Source: Lentisphaeria bacterium (lineage in GTDB: Bacteria; Verrucomicrobiota; Lentisphaeria; Victivallales; Victivallaceae). Taken from it: a DNA stretch of 64,000 nt. The stretch covers positions 1 through 64,000 of the forward strand of contig JAFVRD010000060.1 in assembly GCA_017504435.1 (NCBI GenBank), read 5' to 3'. The translations under genes and the position numbers were made by a program. Positions within the stretch are counted from its first letter, which is position 1. Each line of letters opens with the position of its first letter. The notes under the pieces were generated by a model. That model was not told the DNA's origin, searched no databases, and worked only from the letters and a program-made list of their open reading frames with translations. Shown here one piece after another: positions 43,554 through 53,176 of this stretch.

Positions 43554-43805
43554 GTCCGACTTCCTTTCTGTATGATATTCACTGTCAATAATGATATTTT
43601 ACTTCACAATCAGCCGATCCACAATGGATAAAATTGCCAATATTGGGATTTTGATATACAAAATATATTCAGGAAGCGGACTGGGAGAAATTTGAAATTT
43701 GGCGTTTTGTACCATTTTTTTTTACATTTGTTCAAGAAAATAAATTATTCAGGCAGTATAATATAGTCAGAAACTAATTTTCATAACCAAATACAGGAGG
43801 CTTGT
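43554..43805. other. divergent promoter region of two secreted proteins
   Basis: No gene. A perfect 10-bp palindrome CCAATATTGG lies at 43637-43646 and could be an operator. TATAAT at 43757-43762 is the likely -10 element of the rightward gene, with no good -35 at the usual spacing, which suggests activator dependence. AT-rich runs fill the rest. Confidence 0.5.
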
Positions 43806-46800
43806 ATGAAAAAATCGTACATCGGAGTTTGGCTGTTTGCCGTTTGTGCCGGATTTTCGGTATGTGCCGGAGAATCCATGCTGAGTGTTCCCTGGTCATA
43901 CCGGGTACGCGGTGGCGCACAAGGGGAGGTCAAAATCGTTCAGAAACAACAGATAACTGCGCGGCGGGACAACAGTGCCGGACAGATCGTGGCTTTGAGC
44001 AATAAACGTTTTCAAGTTGAACCGGGTGCGACTTACCGGGTTAGTTTCACACTTACCGGACCGGAGAATGGCATCGTTATTCCGCAGGCTCCGATCCCGG
44101 ATCGCCGTCCGTTCCCGACTCCCGGTAAAATCAAAACTACCGGCAAAGAGCAAACCATCAGTTTCAATGTGGCGGTCAAACCGACTGAACGTGAGATGTC
44201 TGCCGTTATATATTTCAACGAGCCCGGCAGTTACACCGTTACCGGAGTGACTTTGGATAAAATTTCTTCTGCTCCGGCAGCCGGAGAGCGTTTGAATGGC
44301 AAATGGGGCAAACGCATTCGCGGCGGCGCGCAGGGTGAAGTTAAAATGTTCAAGGACCGTATCGAGGTGCGCCGTGACAATGAAGCCGGACAGATCCTGG
44401 CTTTGAGCGATATTTCATATCCGGTCGAATCCGGAGAAACCTACCGGATCACTGCCCGGATCAAAGGGCCGGCTGACGGTGCAGTTGAATTGCAGGGCCC
44501 GGTGACCGGCCGCCGTCCATTTCCCACCACCCGGAGTGTCCGTACCACCGGGCAGGAACAGGATATCACATTGAATGTAAAAATGCGTGACGCTGACAAA
44601 CAAATGGGGGTGGTCATATATTTCCACAAGCCCGGAAATTATACAGTTTCTTCGGTGACCGTCAATAAGGTTTCCGCTTCAGTTGTAAAAACAGCTCCTG
44701 CCGCTGCTGCCAAAGTCCCCTCAGTTTCGGGCATGGAATGTTTGAATGGCAAATGGGGCAAACGCATTCGCGGCGGCGCGCAGGGTGAAGTTAAAATGTT
44801 CAACGATCACATCGCGGTGCGCCGTGACAATGAAGCCGGACAGATCCTGGTATTGAGCAACCGTGCATTTCCGGTAAAACCCGGTGCGACTTACCGGCTT
44901 ATTGCCAAAGTAACCGGCCCGGTTGACGGTGCAGTTGAATTGCAGGGCCCGGTGACCGGCCGCCGTCCATTTCCCACCACCCGGAGTGTCCGCACTACCG
45001 GAGGGGAGCAGGAGATCGCTCTTACAGTGCCGATGCAGGCGGCGGACAAGCAGATCAGCGCGGTCATATATTTCCACAAGCCCGGAAATTATACAGTCTT
45101 ATCGGTGACTCTTACCGAAGTGAGTTCGCCGGTCACCGGCAAAGCGCTCAAAGCGGATGCTGAATTTCTTGCCGGCAAATGGCGCACCGGATATCACGGC
45201 AACGCCGCCGGGGATTTCAAATTCTCGGATAAACAGTTGGCGATAGAGGTTTTTGACACGCTTGGTTCCGGTTTTGCCGATCTTACCGATCACATTGTTG
45301 TAAAACCGGAGACCCGTTACCGTTTGCTGCTGGATATCAACGGTTCCGGTAAAGTATCTATAAGTGTTCCGGTTTTCGGTGATAAAAACAGCCGGACTTT
45401 ACGGGCCGGGTATCTGGGGTGTAACGGTCACTGGGAAACGCTTAAATACGATTTTAAGACCGGCAAAGGAGAGAGTAAAATCTCTCTTTCTTTTATTTTT
45501 ACCATCGGCAGATTCAAAATCCGTTCGATCCGTTTGATCGAAACAGACCCCAATGATGAATTCGCAGCTGACCAAAAAGAGTTTATGGTCGTGTGGCGCA
45601 GCGGCAGTAACCCGGAAGCAGACCCGGTCTATTCCGAAAAGTTTCAATTGAACAACGGCAGATTCACCGGTAAACTTGCGGTATTGCTGGGCAAAGCATA
45701 TCCGGAACATAAACTTAAATTTGAATCCGGTTATCGCACATCTGACAATGTAAAAGCTGAAATCGTAGTGCGTGATGTCAATAAGCAAATTATTTATCGT
45801 GCTGCAGTCACTGATGCCGGAGTATTGCTGCCAGAGCAGGCGGCATACACTTTTTTGGAATTGACCGCCCCGGCAAATGGTGCGGCGTACCGTGAATTCA
45901 CTGTGCGGGATGATATTTCTGCACCTGAGGCATTTCATTGGCGGCAGTGGAACAGTTACGAGGTCGGCAATCCGGCTGCCAAAGCCACGCTTTACCGGGT
46001 GCGTTTCAAACTGGATAAAAGTCCGGTCGGAGCTTTGGGGCGTTTTCTGACCTCCGGCAGGGTCGGTGTCAACGGAAAAGAGCTCGGTGCCGGTGTAACT
46101 CACGACAGTTCTGATTGTTACCGCAATTTGCTGCCGCATTTGAAAACCGGAGACAATGAGATCACTGTAAATATGTCCAATCCCAGACATCAGGGGATGC
46201 AGACGGATATTCTGATCGGTTTTGCGGATGGCACTCACAAAGTTATTCGCGGTGATGACGGCAGCTGGGAAATGCAGGAACACGGCAGTGATAAATGGGT
46301 GAAAGTGCCAGTGAAAAAATCCGCATTCCGCAGCCAGTATTTCCAGCAACGCTGGATCTCTCCCGGAGAAATTCCGGATCGGGTGGTGCAGAAGGTGAAA
46401 TTCTCCGGCAAGGCGGAGTTTGCCTCCACCGGTTTGCGGGGGCAGAAACGTTTGCCGGTCAATGTGGAAATGGATATCAAAGAATGGATGTTCCTCGGTG
46501 CCAACCGCTTTGATATTTCCGTGGTTGATTCAGCCGGAAAAAGTTGCTGGCGCCAGACGGTTTTCGGTGAAAAACACGATTTTGTCAAAGGCTTCAAGGG
46601 TAAATTAAATTTCCGGATGGATCTTTGTACGGAATTTCTGCCTCCGGGGACATACCATTTGGAAACTCCGGAATTTCTGTGCGGTAAGATCACCGGAAAC
46701 TTTACGGTGCTTGAAGCATGCAAACCGCAGATCGATTTCTCGGTGGATTACAGTGGATATCTGCCGATGTTCAAAGTCAACGGCAAATATTATCCGGTGG

Positions 46801-48929
46801 CGATTTACCGTCATTTGAGCCGTTTCAAGATCGGCAGAGAAAATTATTTCCTCCATGATTTCTGGCGCGGCATGCAGAAAGACGGCGAAGTGAAATTTCA
46901 TATCGCCAATGCCGAAATGGGGCCGGACGCCCACAAGAATGCCGGAGTTTGCAGCGGAGAGATGTGGACAGGACCGGGACAATACAATTTCGGGATCCTT
47001 GACCGGATGTTTGAAAATATTCTGGCAGTAGATCCGGATTCATTGATAATGCTCAGTGTCAATATTGATGCTCCGCAATGGTATTTGAAAACCTATCCCG
47101 GCACCCGTGCCATCTGGCATACCGGCGAATTAAGCGGCGGTGTAAGCTGGGCATCCACCCAGTGGCGGAGAGATTCCGTGGCCGCGGCGCGGGCGATGAT
47201 GTCTTACGTCAATTCCCGTCCGTATGCTTCCCGTATAGTCGGAGTATTTTTCAGCGGCGGCTATGACGGACAGTGGTTCCATCACCTCAGCTGGCGGCAT
47301 TTTCCCTACAAAGTAACCGACTACAATCCGGAAATGCTGGCATATTTCCGCGGATATTTACGCCGGATCTATGGAGATGATGTGAAAAAATTGCAGGCGG
47401 CATGGCATGATCAGAGTGTGAATTTTGAAAATGCTCAGATTCCGACATTTGAACAACGCCGGGGGCAGGGGTATTATCTGGATCATGCCAAAGGAGAACG
47501 GCGGATCATCGACTTTATGGATGCCCAGGCGGAGGTATTGAAAACCCATTTGGATGAGCTGTTTATGGCGGCGAAAAGTGAAAACCCCAAACTTATTGCC
47601 GGCAGTTATTATGTGCCGAACTGGGATTGCACTTATCGCTGGGGACAGGTGCAGCGTCAGATCACCGATCAGATGTTTGACAGTCCGTGGTATGATTTCG
47701 GAGCTGCGCCGATGGATTACACCTGGCGCAACATTGATGAAGTGGGACACACCCGTTTCGGGCGCAATCAATATTATCATGTGAATAAGAAACTGGAATT
47801 GCTGGAAGATGACAACCGGACATTCAAGTTTGCCCAAATGCCGGTTTCCAGCTGGGGCAATTACACTCCCGGCGAGTGTGTCGATACTATGCGCCGTAAT
47901 TATGCCCAGCGTTTGAGTTTGGGTGCGGGGGTGTGGTATTATGATATTTTCGGAGCGTTCTTTGATACGCCGCTTTTGTTGCGGATCATCCGTGAAGAAC
48001 AGATACTGTGGCGTGCTTCCAATGAATTCAAAGCCGTTCCGGAACTCAACGCCCAAGCGACTGTTTTGCGCCGGATCGGGGATTTCAACAATCGCCGTAT
48101 GACTACTAATGCTGATTTGAGTCAAACCCATTATTGGCGCAGATTGGAACGTTTCGGTTATCCGGTCGATGATTCTCTGGTGCGTGATTTGGGTAATCCC
48201 CGCCAACCGGAATACAAACTGTATCTCATTGATGATATCATTTGTTTGACAGATGCCGAACGCAAAAAAATTGATGCTCTGAAAAAAGACGGCAATATTC
48301 TGGTTTTCCAGCATGTGGCAGGCTATTCAGATGGCAAATCGCTTTCGGCACAGCATATTTCCGATGTAGTCGGCATCAATATTATTGAAGACCGCCCCGG
48401 AGAAGAGCTTTCTGATTTGTCGTGGACATTTTCTGATGCATCCCACATGCTGCTTGATGGGTTGCGCGGCAAAAAAGCGTTGCGGACCAAAGAATACCGG
48501 GCCAAACGTTTTGCCGTCAAGGACAGCGGGGCGGTCGCGCTGGGATACTTTAATGACGGCGGCAGTGTGGCGGCGGCGATTAAAAAATATCCGGATTGGA
48601 CTGCGGTTTATCTGCCGACCAGACTGCCTCCGTTTGCGTTTCAGGATAATTTGGCGAAATTTGCCAAAATCCATGTATTTACCGAAGCACCGGTGGCATT
48701 CCGTGCCGGCGGCCGTTTCATGAGCGTATATTGCTTGGAGGAACAAGCCTCCGGTACGGTGAAATTGCCCAAAGCATTTGCATTGTACGATGTGTTTGCA
48801 AACAAGATTATTGCACCGGTTGAAAAAGTCGACTTCAAACTGCGTCAGGGCGATACCAAATTGTGGTTTGCCGGTACTCTGGACGAGGTTGAAAAGTTCG
48901 CTCAAATGGTCAGGAAATCAAATTTCTGA
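43806..48929 (+). CDS. giant secreted GH42-like protein with tandem modules
   Basis: A 1707-residue exported protein. After the signal peptide (1-22) come three tandem modules of about 128 residues, at 28-154, 163-290 and 313-440, with a more diverged fourth at about 453-590. Modules 2 and 3 share long identical blocks such as GKWGKRIRGGAQGEVKMF and GPVTGRRPFPTTRSVRTTG. They look like carbohydrate-binding jelly rolls. The middle carries beta-sandwich domains and residues from about 980 form a TIM-barrel-like region similar to GH42 (AYFRGYLRRIYGDDVKKLQAAW, QMFDSPWYDFGAAPMDY), but I see no standard NE acid/base motif. It may cleave galactose-containing polysaccharides; the family is not certain. 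A strong terminator follows. Confidence 0.78.
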   Translation: MKKSYIGVWLFAVCAGFSVCAGESMLSVPWSYRVRGGAQGEVKIVQKQQITARRDNSAGQIVALSNKRFQVEPGATYRVSFTLTGPENGIVIPQAPIPDRRPFPTPGKIKTTGKEQTISFNVAVKPTEREMSAVIYFNEPGSYTVTGVTLDKISSAPAAGERLNGKWGKRIRGGAQGEVKMFKDRIEVRRDNEAGQILALSDISYPVESGETYRITARIKGPADGAVELQGPVTGRRPFPTTRSVRTTGQEQDITLNVKMRDADKQMGVVIYFHKPGNYTVSSVTVNKVSASVVKTAPAAAAKVPSVSGMECLNGKWGKRIRGGAQGEVKMFNDHIAVRRDNEAGQILVLSNRAFPVKPGATYRLIAKVTGPVDGAVELQGPVTGRRPFPTTRSVRTTGGEQEIALTVPMQAADKQISAVIYFHKPGNYTVLSVTLTEVSSPVTGKALKADAEFLAGKWRTGYHGNAAGDFKFSDKQLAIEVFDTLGSGFADLTDHIVVKPETRYRLLLDINGSGKVSISVPVFGDKNSRTLRAGYLGCNGHWETLKYDFKTGKGESKISLSFIFTIGRFKIRSIRLIETDPNDEFAADQKEFMVVWRSGSNPEADPVYSEKFQLNNGRFTGKLAVLLGKAYPEHKLKFESGYRTSDNVKAEIVVRDVNKQIIYRAAVTDAGVLLPEQAAYTFLELTAPANGAAYREFTVRDDISAPEAFHWRQWNSYEVGNPAAKATLYRVRFKLDKSPVGALGRFLTSGRVGVNGKELGAGVTHDSSDCYRNLLPHLKTGDNEITVNMSNPRHQGMQTDILIGFADGTHKVIRGDDGSWEMQEHGSDKWVKVPVKKSAFRSQYFQQRWISPGEIPDRVVQKVKFSGKAEFASTGLRGQKRLPVNVEMDIKEWMFLGANRFDISVVDSAGKSCWRQTVFGEKHDFVKGFKGKLNFRMDLCTEFLPPGTYHLETPEFLCGKITGNFTVLEACKPQIDFSVDYSGYLPMFKVNGKYYPVAIYRHLSRFKIGRENYFLHDFWRGMQKDGEVKFHIANAEMGPDAHKNAGVCSGEMWTGPGQYNFGILDRMFENILAVDPDSLIMLSVNIDAPQWYLKTYPGTRAIWHTGELSGGVSWASTQWRRDSVAAARAMMSYVNSRPYASRIVGVFFSGGYDGQWFHHLSWRHFPYKVTDYNPEMLAYFRGYLRRIYGDDVKKLQAAWHDQSVNFENAQIPTFEQRRGQGYYLDHAKGERRIIDFMDAQAEVLKTHLDELFMAAKSENPKLIAGSYYVPNWDCTYRWGQVQRQITDQMFDSPWYDFGAAPMDYTWRNIDEVGHTRFGRNQYYHVNKKLELLEDDNRTFKFAQMPVSSWGNYTPGECVDTMRRNYAQRLSLGAGVWYYDIFGAFFDTPLLLRIIREEQILWRASNEFKAVPELNAQATVLRRIGDFNNRRMTTNADLSQTHYWRRLERFGYPVDDSLVRDLGNPRQPEYKLYLIDDIICLTDAERKKIDALKKDGNILVFQHVAGYSDGKSLSAQHISDVVGINIIEDRPGEELSDLSWTFSDASHMLLDGLRGKKALRTKEYRAKRFAVKDSGAVALGYFNDGGSVAAAIKKYPDWTAVYLPTRLPPFAFQDNLAKFAKIHVFTEAPVAFRAGGRFMSVYCLEEQASGTVKLPKAFALYDVFANKIIAPVEKVDFKLRQGDTKLWFAGTLDEVEKFAQMVRKSNF
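44287..45110 (+). repeat. 450-bp tandem duplication inside the giant gene
   Basis: Blocks beginning at 44291 and 44741 (period 450 bp) are identical over long runs, and those at 44474-44541 and 44924-44991 likewise. The synonymous positions are also identical in these runs, so the copy arose recently or is maintained by gene conversion. Confidence 0.85.
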
Positions 48930-48947
48930 CTTGAGCTTTGTGTTTTG

Positions 48948-48984
48948 CCTTCTGCTGGATCCGTTCTGCAGAAGGTTTTTTTTT
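48948..48984 (+). terminator. terminator of the giant secreted protein gene
   Basis: CCTTCTGC (48948-48955) pairs with GCAGAAGG (48968-48975) and is followed by nine T (48976-48984). Confidence 0.92.
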
Positions 48985-49006
48985 GTCAACGGAATGTTGA
49001 TGCTGC

Positions 49007-49035
49007 TTGACAAAAGAAAGGAAATGTGCTATAAT
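49007..49035 (+). promoter_or_regulatory. near-perfect sigma70 promoter of LacI gene
   Basis: TTGACA (49007-49012), 17 nt and TATAAT (49030-49035): full consensus. Transcription should start near 49042, just before the palindrome at 49051. Confidence 0.9.
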
Positions 49036-49050
49036 AAGTTCCTTGAAAGG

Positions 49051-49068
49051 ACGTACATTAATGTACGT
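49051..49068. promoter_or_regulatory. 18-bp perfect palindrome, operator
   Basis: ACGTACATTAATGTACGT is its own reverse complement, 9 bases past the predicted start of transcription and 18 bases before the LacI start codon. The position is ideal for autorepression by roadblock. I see no exact second copy in the window. Confidence 0.75.
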
Positions 49069-49086
49069 ATAAAAATAGGCAAATGT

Positions 49087-50082
49087 ATGAAGAAAAAAAT
49101 CACCTTGAAAGATATTGCCGAACACTGTGATTTGGCGGCAACAACCGTATCCCGGATATTGCGTGACAAACCGACCTACTGTTCTGCGGCAAAGATCGAA
49201 ATGGTCAAACGGATCGCCAAAGAGTGGGATTACCGGCCGAATATCGGTTATCACATCATGACCGGGCGCAGTACCAATATTGCGGCACTGATATTTTCTC
49301 AGTTCCGGTCGACCCAGGATGATCAGACCAATCGCCTTTACATGGCACTTTCCAAAGGATTGGATTTGCGTGATTTTGCCAGTTATACCGCGGTGATGGA
49401 TGAAAATATGGATTCCCAGCTGCGTAAGATCAGGGATTTGGATGAACGCGGCTGCCGTTATTATATTTTTTTGGGGACTCCATCGCACGATGAACCGATT
49501 TATGCGTTTTTGGAAAGACAGAAACGCTGTTATGTCGGATTTGACAACAACCGGGTGCCCCGGCGGATTGTTCCGGATCGGGCAGGGGCATATCTGGAAT
49601 ATCACCGGCTTGCGGCAGAGCAGGGGATGAAAAATTTCCGGATCGCGGTGACCTCCAATTATTTTGATCGTTACATATTGCCCCGGGTCGATGCCGGGGG
49701 ACGGGAACAGTTCCGTCGCGATCACTTATTGGAAGTTTCTCCGATTCGTTTGAAAGACGGCAGCAGTTGTGATTATTATTTTACTCTGGGACAGGAGATA
49801 ATGGAACGGGCGCTGCATGAATATCCGGATATTCACGCGTTGGCATTTACCACGGATTACCATGTGTTCGGGGCTGCGGATGTTTTACAGAAAAAAGGTC
49901 TTGCCGGCAAAGTACAGCTTTTCGGAATGCGCGATGCAGTGGCATCAGGATTTGTCAAAATACCGTTTACAACTGTCCGTTTTGATGTGGAATACGGAGC
50001 TGAATTGATATTGGATCATCTTTCCGATCCCGGAAAATGGGAATTTGTGCTTCCAGGTAAACTTATTACTTATAACAACTAA
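49087..50082 (+). CDS. LacI-family transcriptional regulator
   Basis: A 331-residue regulator. The N-terminal helix-turn-helix is ITLKDIAEHCDLAATTVSRIL at residues 5-25, followed by the hinge region; the rest is a periplasmic-binding-protein-like effector domain, with the Y-x-F-L-G-T stretch at CRYYIFLGTPSHDEPI and a C-terminal GAELILDHLSDPGKWE. It is 14 bases before the secreted glycosidase gene 50097-52406 and has its own consensus promoter with an 18-bp palindrome. It probably senses a saccharide and controls this operon including itself. Confidence 0.92.
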   Translation: MKKKITLKDIAEHCDLAATTVSRILRDKPTYCSAAKIEMVKRIAKEWDYRPNIGYHIMTGRSTNIAALIFSQFRSTQDDQTNRLYMALSKGLDLRDFASYTAVMDENMDSQLRKIRDLDERGCRYYIFLGTPSHDEPIYAFLERQKRCYVGFDNNRVPRRIVPDRAGAYLEYHRLAAEQGMKNFRIAVTSNYFDRYILPRVDAGGREQFRRDHLLEVSPIRLKDGSSCDYYFTLGQEIMERALHEYPDIHALAFTTDYHVFGAADVLQKKGLAGKVQLFGMRDAVASGFVKIPFTTVRFDVEYGAELILDHLSDPGKWEFVLPGKLITYNN

Positions 50083-50096
50083 TAAAAGGAAATGGT

Positions 50097-52406
50097 ATGA
50101 AAAGAGTTGTTTTATTTCTGGCTGGAGCTGCGATTTTGCTTGCCAACGCAGCTGACGTAAAAAAGGTTCCGCGTAAACGGCTGACTCCGGCTCAGGAAAA
50201 AGCCTCTCAGTTCCGGGCGTGGGAACGTGAAGATGTAAAAGCTCCGCGGCGGAAAAAACTGGCGGCGTGGTTTGCCCGCAAAGCCTCCGGAAAGAGTTAT
50301 GTTATTCCGGAAAAAGAAGGGCGTTTTGCCGATAAAAAAATCGTCGGATTCCGTTCCGGGGATTTTGCTTTTGCGGTGGACAGAAAAAACGGTTTGCCGG
50401 CATATTTGAGTGTTAAAAATTCCGGTAATTTGTTGAATAATGCAGTTTGCGACTATCCGCTGTGGGAAATTGAAATGGTTGTTCCCGGACAGGAAAAAAA
50501 TGTGTGGACCGGACATTTTGATGGTAAATTTTCGTACCGTTTCATTAATGACGGAATGATTCTGATCTGGGAGACCCCGGTCGTGAAGACCGCAGTTTCG
50601 GTCAGTCGCGGTGCTGATGGTTTCGCACTTTTTGATATTAAAATCAAAAATCTCCGCAAAGATGTCAAACTCTGGACATTGGATTTCCCGAAATTGGCAT
50701 TGACTGTTCCCGGTCAGGCAGCTGATGCCAAAGTGGTTATTCCGTGGCGGCGCGGACGGCTGCAGGATCTGACCGGGATAACCAGCGTCCGGCATCAGGA
50801 ATATCCGGGCAGTTCAGCACGTTTTCAAATGACGGCACTTTATGATTCTGTCAACGGAGACGGGCGGATTTTTACCGCTGTGGATAATGAAGGTTTTGAA
50901 AAACAGTTTCGTGAAACGTTTTTACCTGAATATAATGTATTGCTGCACACATTGCGTCGTTTTCCGGTAAACCGGGGCAGTGCCGGTAATCAGGTCGACA
51001 AAACATTTGTCTGTAAATTGGGAGTATTTAACGGTGACTGGTATGATGCGGCAAAACTTTACCGGGCATGGTGGAAAGAGCAGAAATGGTCAAAACGCGG
51101 TCCGATCTATACCAATGATACTCCGGAATTTTTGAAACATGCTCCGGTGTATCTGCGCTGGTATCTCCGGCAGAGCCAGAATATGACTGCGGATATCATG
51201 GAACGTTTTGCAAATGCGTGGACAGAGTTTCTGCCCGGACGCAAATTGCCGGGGACGTTGTATCACTATTCGGCATTTGTGGAGCCGCCGAACCGCAAAC
51301 GTTATCCGGTTTGTGAATATTACGGTTTTTGCGCAGATCCTTTCCCCGGCATGGTGGATGCATTGCAAAGGATGTGGGCAAAAGGCATCCGGCCGAGTGT
51401 TTATTTGCAAAGCGAGATCTACAATCAATTTGATTCCCGTAATGATGCGCTTGCTCCGTCGTTGAGACTGGATATCAACGGCGTGCCCCGGCTTTATGTG
51501 CAGGAGCGTTATATTGCATGCCGCGGCGTTCCGGTGTGGCGCACCCGGCATCTGGAAATGATCGCTCATTTGAAAAAGATGGGATTTTGCGGAATATATA
51601 TGGATACATTCGGCAAGACCAAAATCAATCATGAATGTTTTGATGTCCGGCACGGTCATGCTCACGGCGGCGGCAATATCGATTGTGAAGCTTCACGTAC
51701 GCTGGGTAAAGATGTCCGGGCGGTGACCGTCGCGCAGCGTGATCAGTACATCGGCGGTGAAGCGAGTACTGAAGCATTTGTGGATATTCTGGATTATAAA
51801 CTCAATGCGGTACATGCATACAACGGTATGATCCCGCTGGAACGTACGCTGTACGGAGATTATATTCTCAGTCACGGCAGAAATATCCGCGGCTCGTACG
51901 GGGATGATGAATGCCGTTCAATGTTGCTGGATTTTCTTGAAGGAGTGATTTTCGGCAGATTTTTCGGGATGCCGCCGAAACCGGGTCCGGCACGTGATTT
52001 GCTTAAAAAACTGATTGCTTATAATGATTTGGGCTATGAATACATGCGCACCGGTGAAATGCTCCGGGAATTGAAATTCAAAGATAACAGCGGTATTTAT
52101 AAATTCACTACGGAACCGGAAATGCACCGCAATGTCAAAGTTCCAACGTGGCGCAACAGTGTATTCCGTTCATATAAAGATGGTTCGATCGGTATCGCAG
52201 TTGCATATCTGGGCAGTGAAGCTAAAGAAAATACGCTTTTTATCGGAGAGAAAAATATTGCGGAATGGCAACTGGGAGCAGCTGCCAAAATTTACCGGAT
52301 GAATGTTGACGGCAAAAAAGAGTTTTTGGGCACACTTGAAAAAGTCCGGAAAATCGATTTGAAAATGCCGTCGATGGGAGTTGAAGTTTTTGTTGTTGAA
52401 AAGTAA
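50097..52406 (+). CDS. secreted glycosidase-like protein (DUF6259-like)
   Basis: A 769-residue exported protein. Signal peptide at 1-18 (KRVVLFLAGAAILLANAA), then a basic region, a beta-sandwich part (about 90-340) and a TIM-barrel-like region. The barrel holds CGIYMDTFGKTKINHE, with a candidate catalytic aspartate, and EASTEAFVDILDYKLN; the C-terminus is a beta domain ending VGVEVFVVEK-like MGVEVFVVEK. I compare it to GH36/GH31-like or DUF6259 glycosidases without being able to choose. It shares the LacI operon and probably supplies substrate to the transport and phosphatase genes downstream. Confidence 0.75.
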   Translation: MKRVVLFLAGAAILLANAADVKKVPRKRLTPAQEKASQFRAWEREDVKAPRRKKLAAWFARKASGKSYVIPEKEGRFADKKIVGFRSGDFAFAVDRKNGLPAYLSVKNSGNLLNNAVCDYPLWEIEMVVPGQEKNVWTGHFDGKFSYRFINDGMILIWETPVVKTAVSVSRGADGFALFDIKIKNLRKDVKLWTLDFPKLALTVPGQAADAKVVIPWRRGRLQDLTGITSVRHQEYPGSSARFQMTALYDSVNGDGRIFTAVDNEGFEKQFRETFLPEYNVLLHTLRRFPVNRGSAGNQVDKTFVCKLGVFNGDWYDAAKLYRAWWKEQKWSKRGPIYTNDTPEFLKHAPVYLRWYLRQSQNMTADIMERFANAWTEFLPGRKLPGTLYHYSAFVEPPNRKRYPVCEYYGFCADPFPGMVDALQRMWAKGIRPSVYLQSEIYNQFDSRNDALAPSLRLDINGVPRLYVQERYIACRGVPVWRTRHLEMIAHLKKMGFCGIYMDTFGKTKINHECFDVRHGHAHGGGNIDCEASRTLGKDVRAVTVAQRDQYIGGEASTEAFVDILDYKLNAVHAYNGMIPLERTLYGDYILSHGRNIRGSYGDDECRSMLLDFLEGVIFGRFFGMPPKPGPARDLLKKLIAYNDLGYEYMRTGEMLRELKFKDNSGIYKFTTEPEMHRNVKVPTWRNSVFRSYKDGSIGIAVAYLGSEAKENTLFIGEKNIAEWQLGAAAKIYRMNVDGKKEFLGTLEKVRKIDLKMPSMGVEVFVVEK

Positions 52407-52423
52407 GGATTTCCGGATCAGCT

Positions 52424-53176
52424 ATGTTTATACAAAGTGATTTTCATATACATGCGTCGTTTTACCGGGCAAAAAATCCCGGAGACACTCCCGGGCCGCG
52501 GGCAATTGATCAGCTCCGCTCCGCCCGGGCGGCAGGAAGCAAGTTTGTCGGTATAGTTGAACACTGCAATGCCTCTCCCCGGCATCCGTTTCATTGTCTG
52601 GAGGCGTTGTCTGCGGAGTATTATGCCGATGATTTTGACCGGGAAGATGTTTTTCTCGGAGTGGAAGCTGATCTTGCAGAAGACGGCAGCGATGCCTGTG
52701 GCGCAGCAGGCCGTAAAAAATTGGGATTGCATTATGTGATCGGTTCGGTGCATCTGTCTCCGCCGATCATTCCGGAGGTGAATGATTATATAAATTCTGA
52801 ATATAAGCGGATCACCAATGCACTGAAATATAACCGCAATGTTGATATTATCGGTCATCCTTTCGGGGAGGGGATCCGTTGGGAACGTTCCGGTGCGGTT
52901 GCCAAATGGCAGTGGAGCATGATTCCGGATGAGTATTTAAGTGAAGTTATCCGTTTGGCGGGTGAAAGCGGTAAAGCATTGGAAATGAACCGCTGCGATT
53001 TGAATGATCCGGTGTATGTGGATTTCTGGAACCGGATCCGGGATAACGGAGTATTTTTTTCGGTAGGTTCTGATGCTCATTCAGTCGGCGGTACATTTGA
53101 AGTTGTATCCCGGACAGCGTATCTGGAAGCGCATGGATTTTCAGAAAGTAAACATTGGAAAGTGAGTATAAAATGA
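52424..53176 (+). CDS. PHP-domain phosphoesterase (HisK-like)
   Basis: A 250-residue soluble PHP-fold phosphoesterase. Metal ligand motifs are complete: QSDFHIHAS at 5-13, VEHCNASP, GVEADL, YVIGSVHLS, DIIGHPFGEG and FFSVGSDAHSVGG. Family members include histidinol phosphatase, but there is no histidine operon here; position in the glycosidase operon suggests a sugar phosphate or cyclic phosphate substrate. It lies 17 bases after the glycosidase gene, and its stop overlaps the next start (ATGA). Confidence 0.88.
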   Translation: MFIQSDFHIHASFYRAKNPGDTPGPRAIDQLRSARAAGSKFVGIVEHCNASPRHPFHCLEALSAEYYADDFDREDVFLGVEADLAEDGSDACGAAGRKKLGLHYVIGSVHLSPPIIPEVNDYINSEYKRITNALKYNRNVDIIGHPFGEGIRWERSGAVAKWQWSMIPDEYLSEVIRLAGESGKALEMNRCDLNDPVYVDFWNRIRDNGVFFSVGSDAHSVGGTFEVVSRTAYLEAHGFSESKHWKVSIK

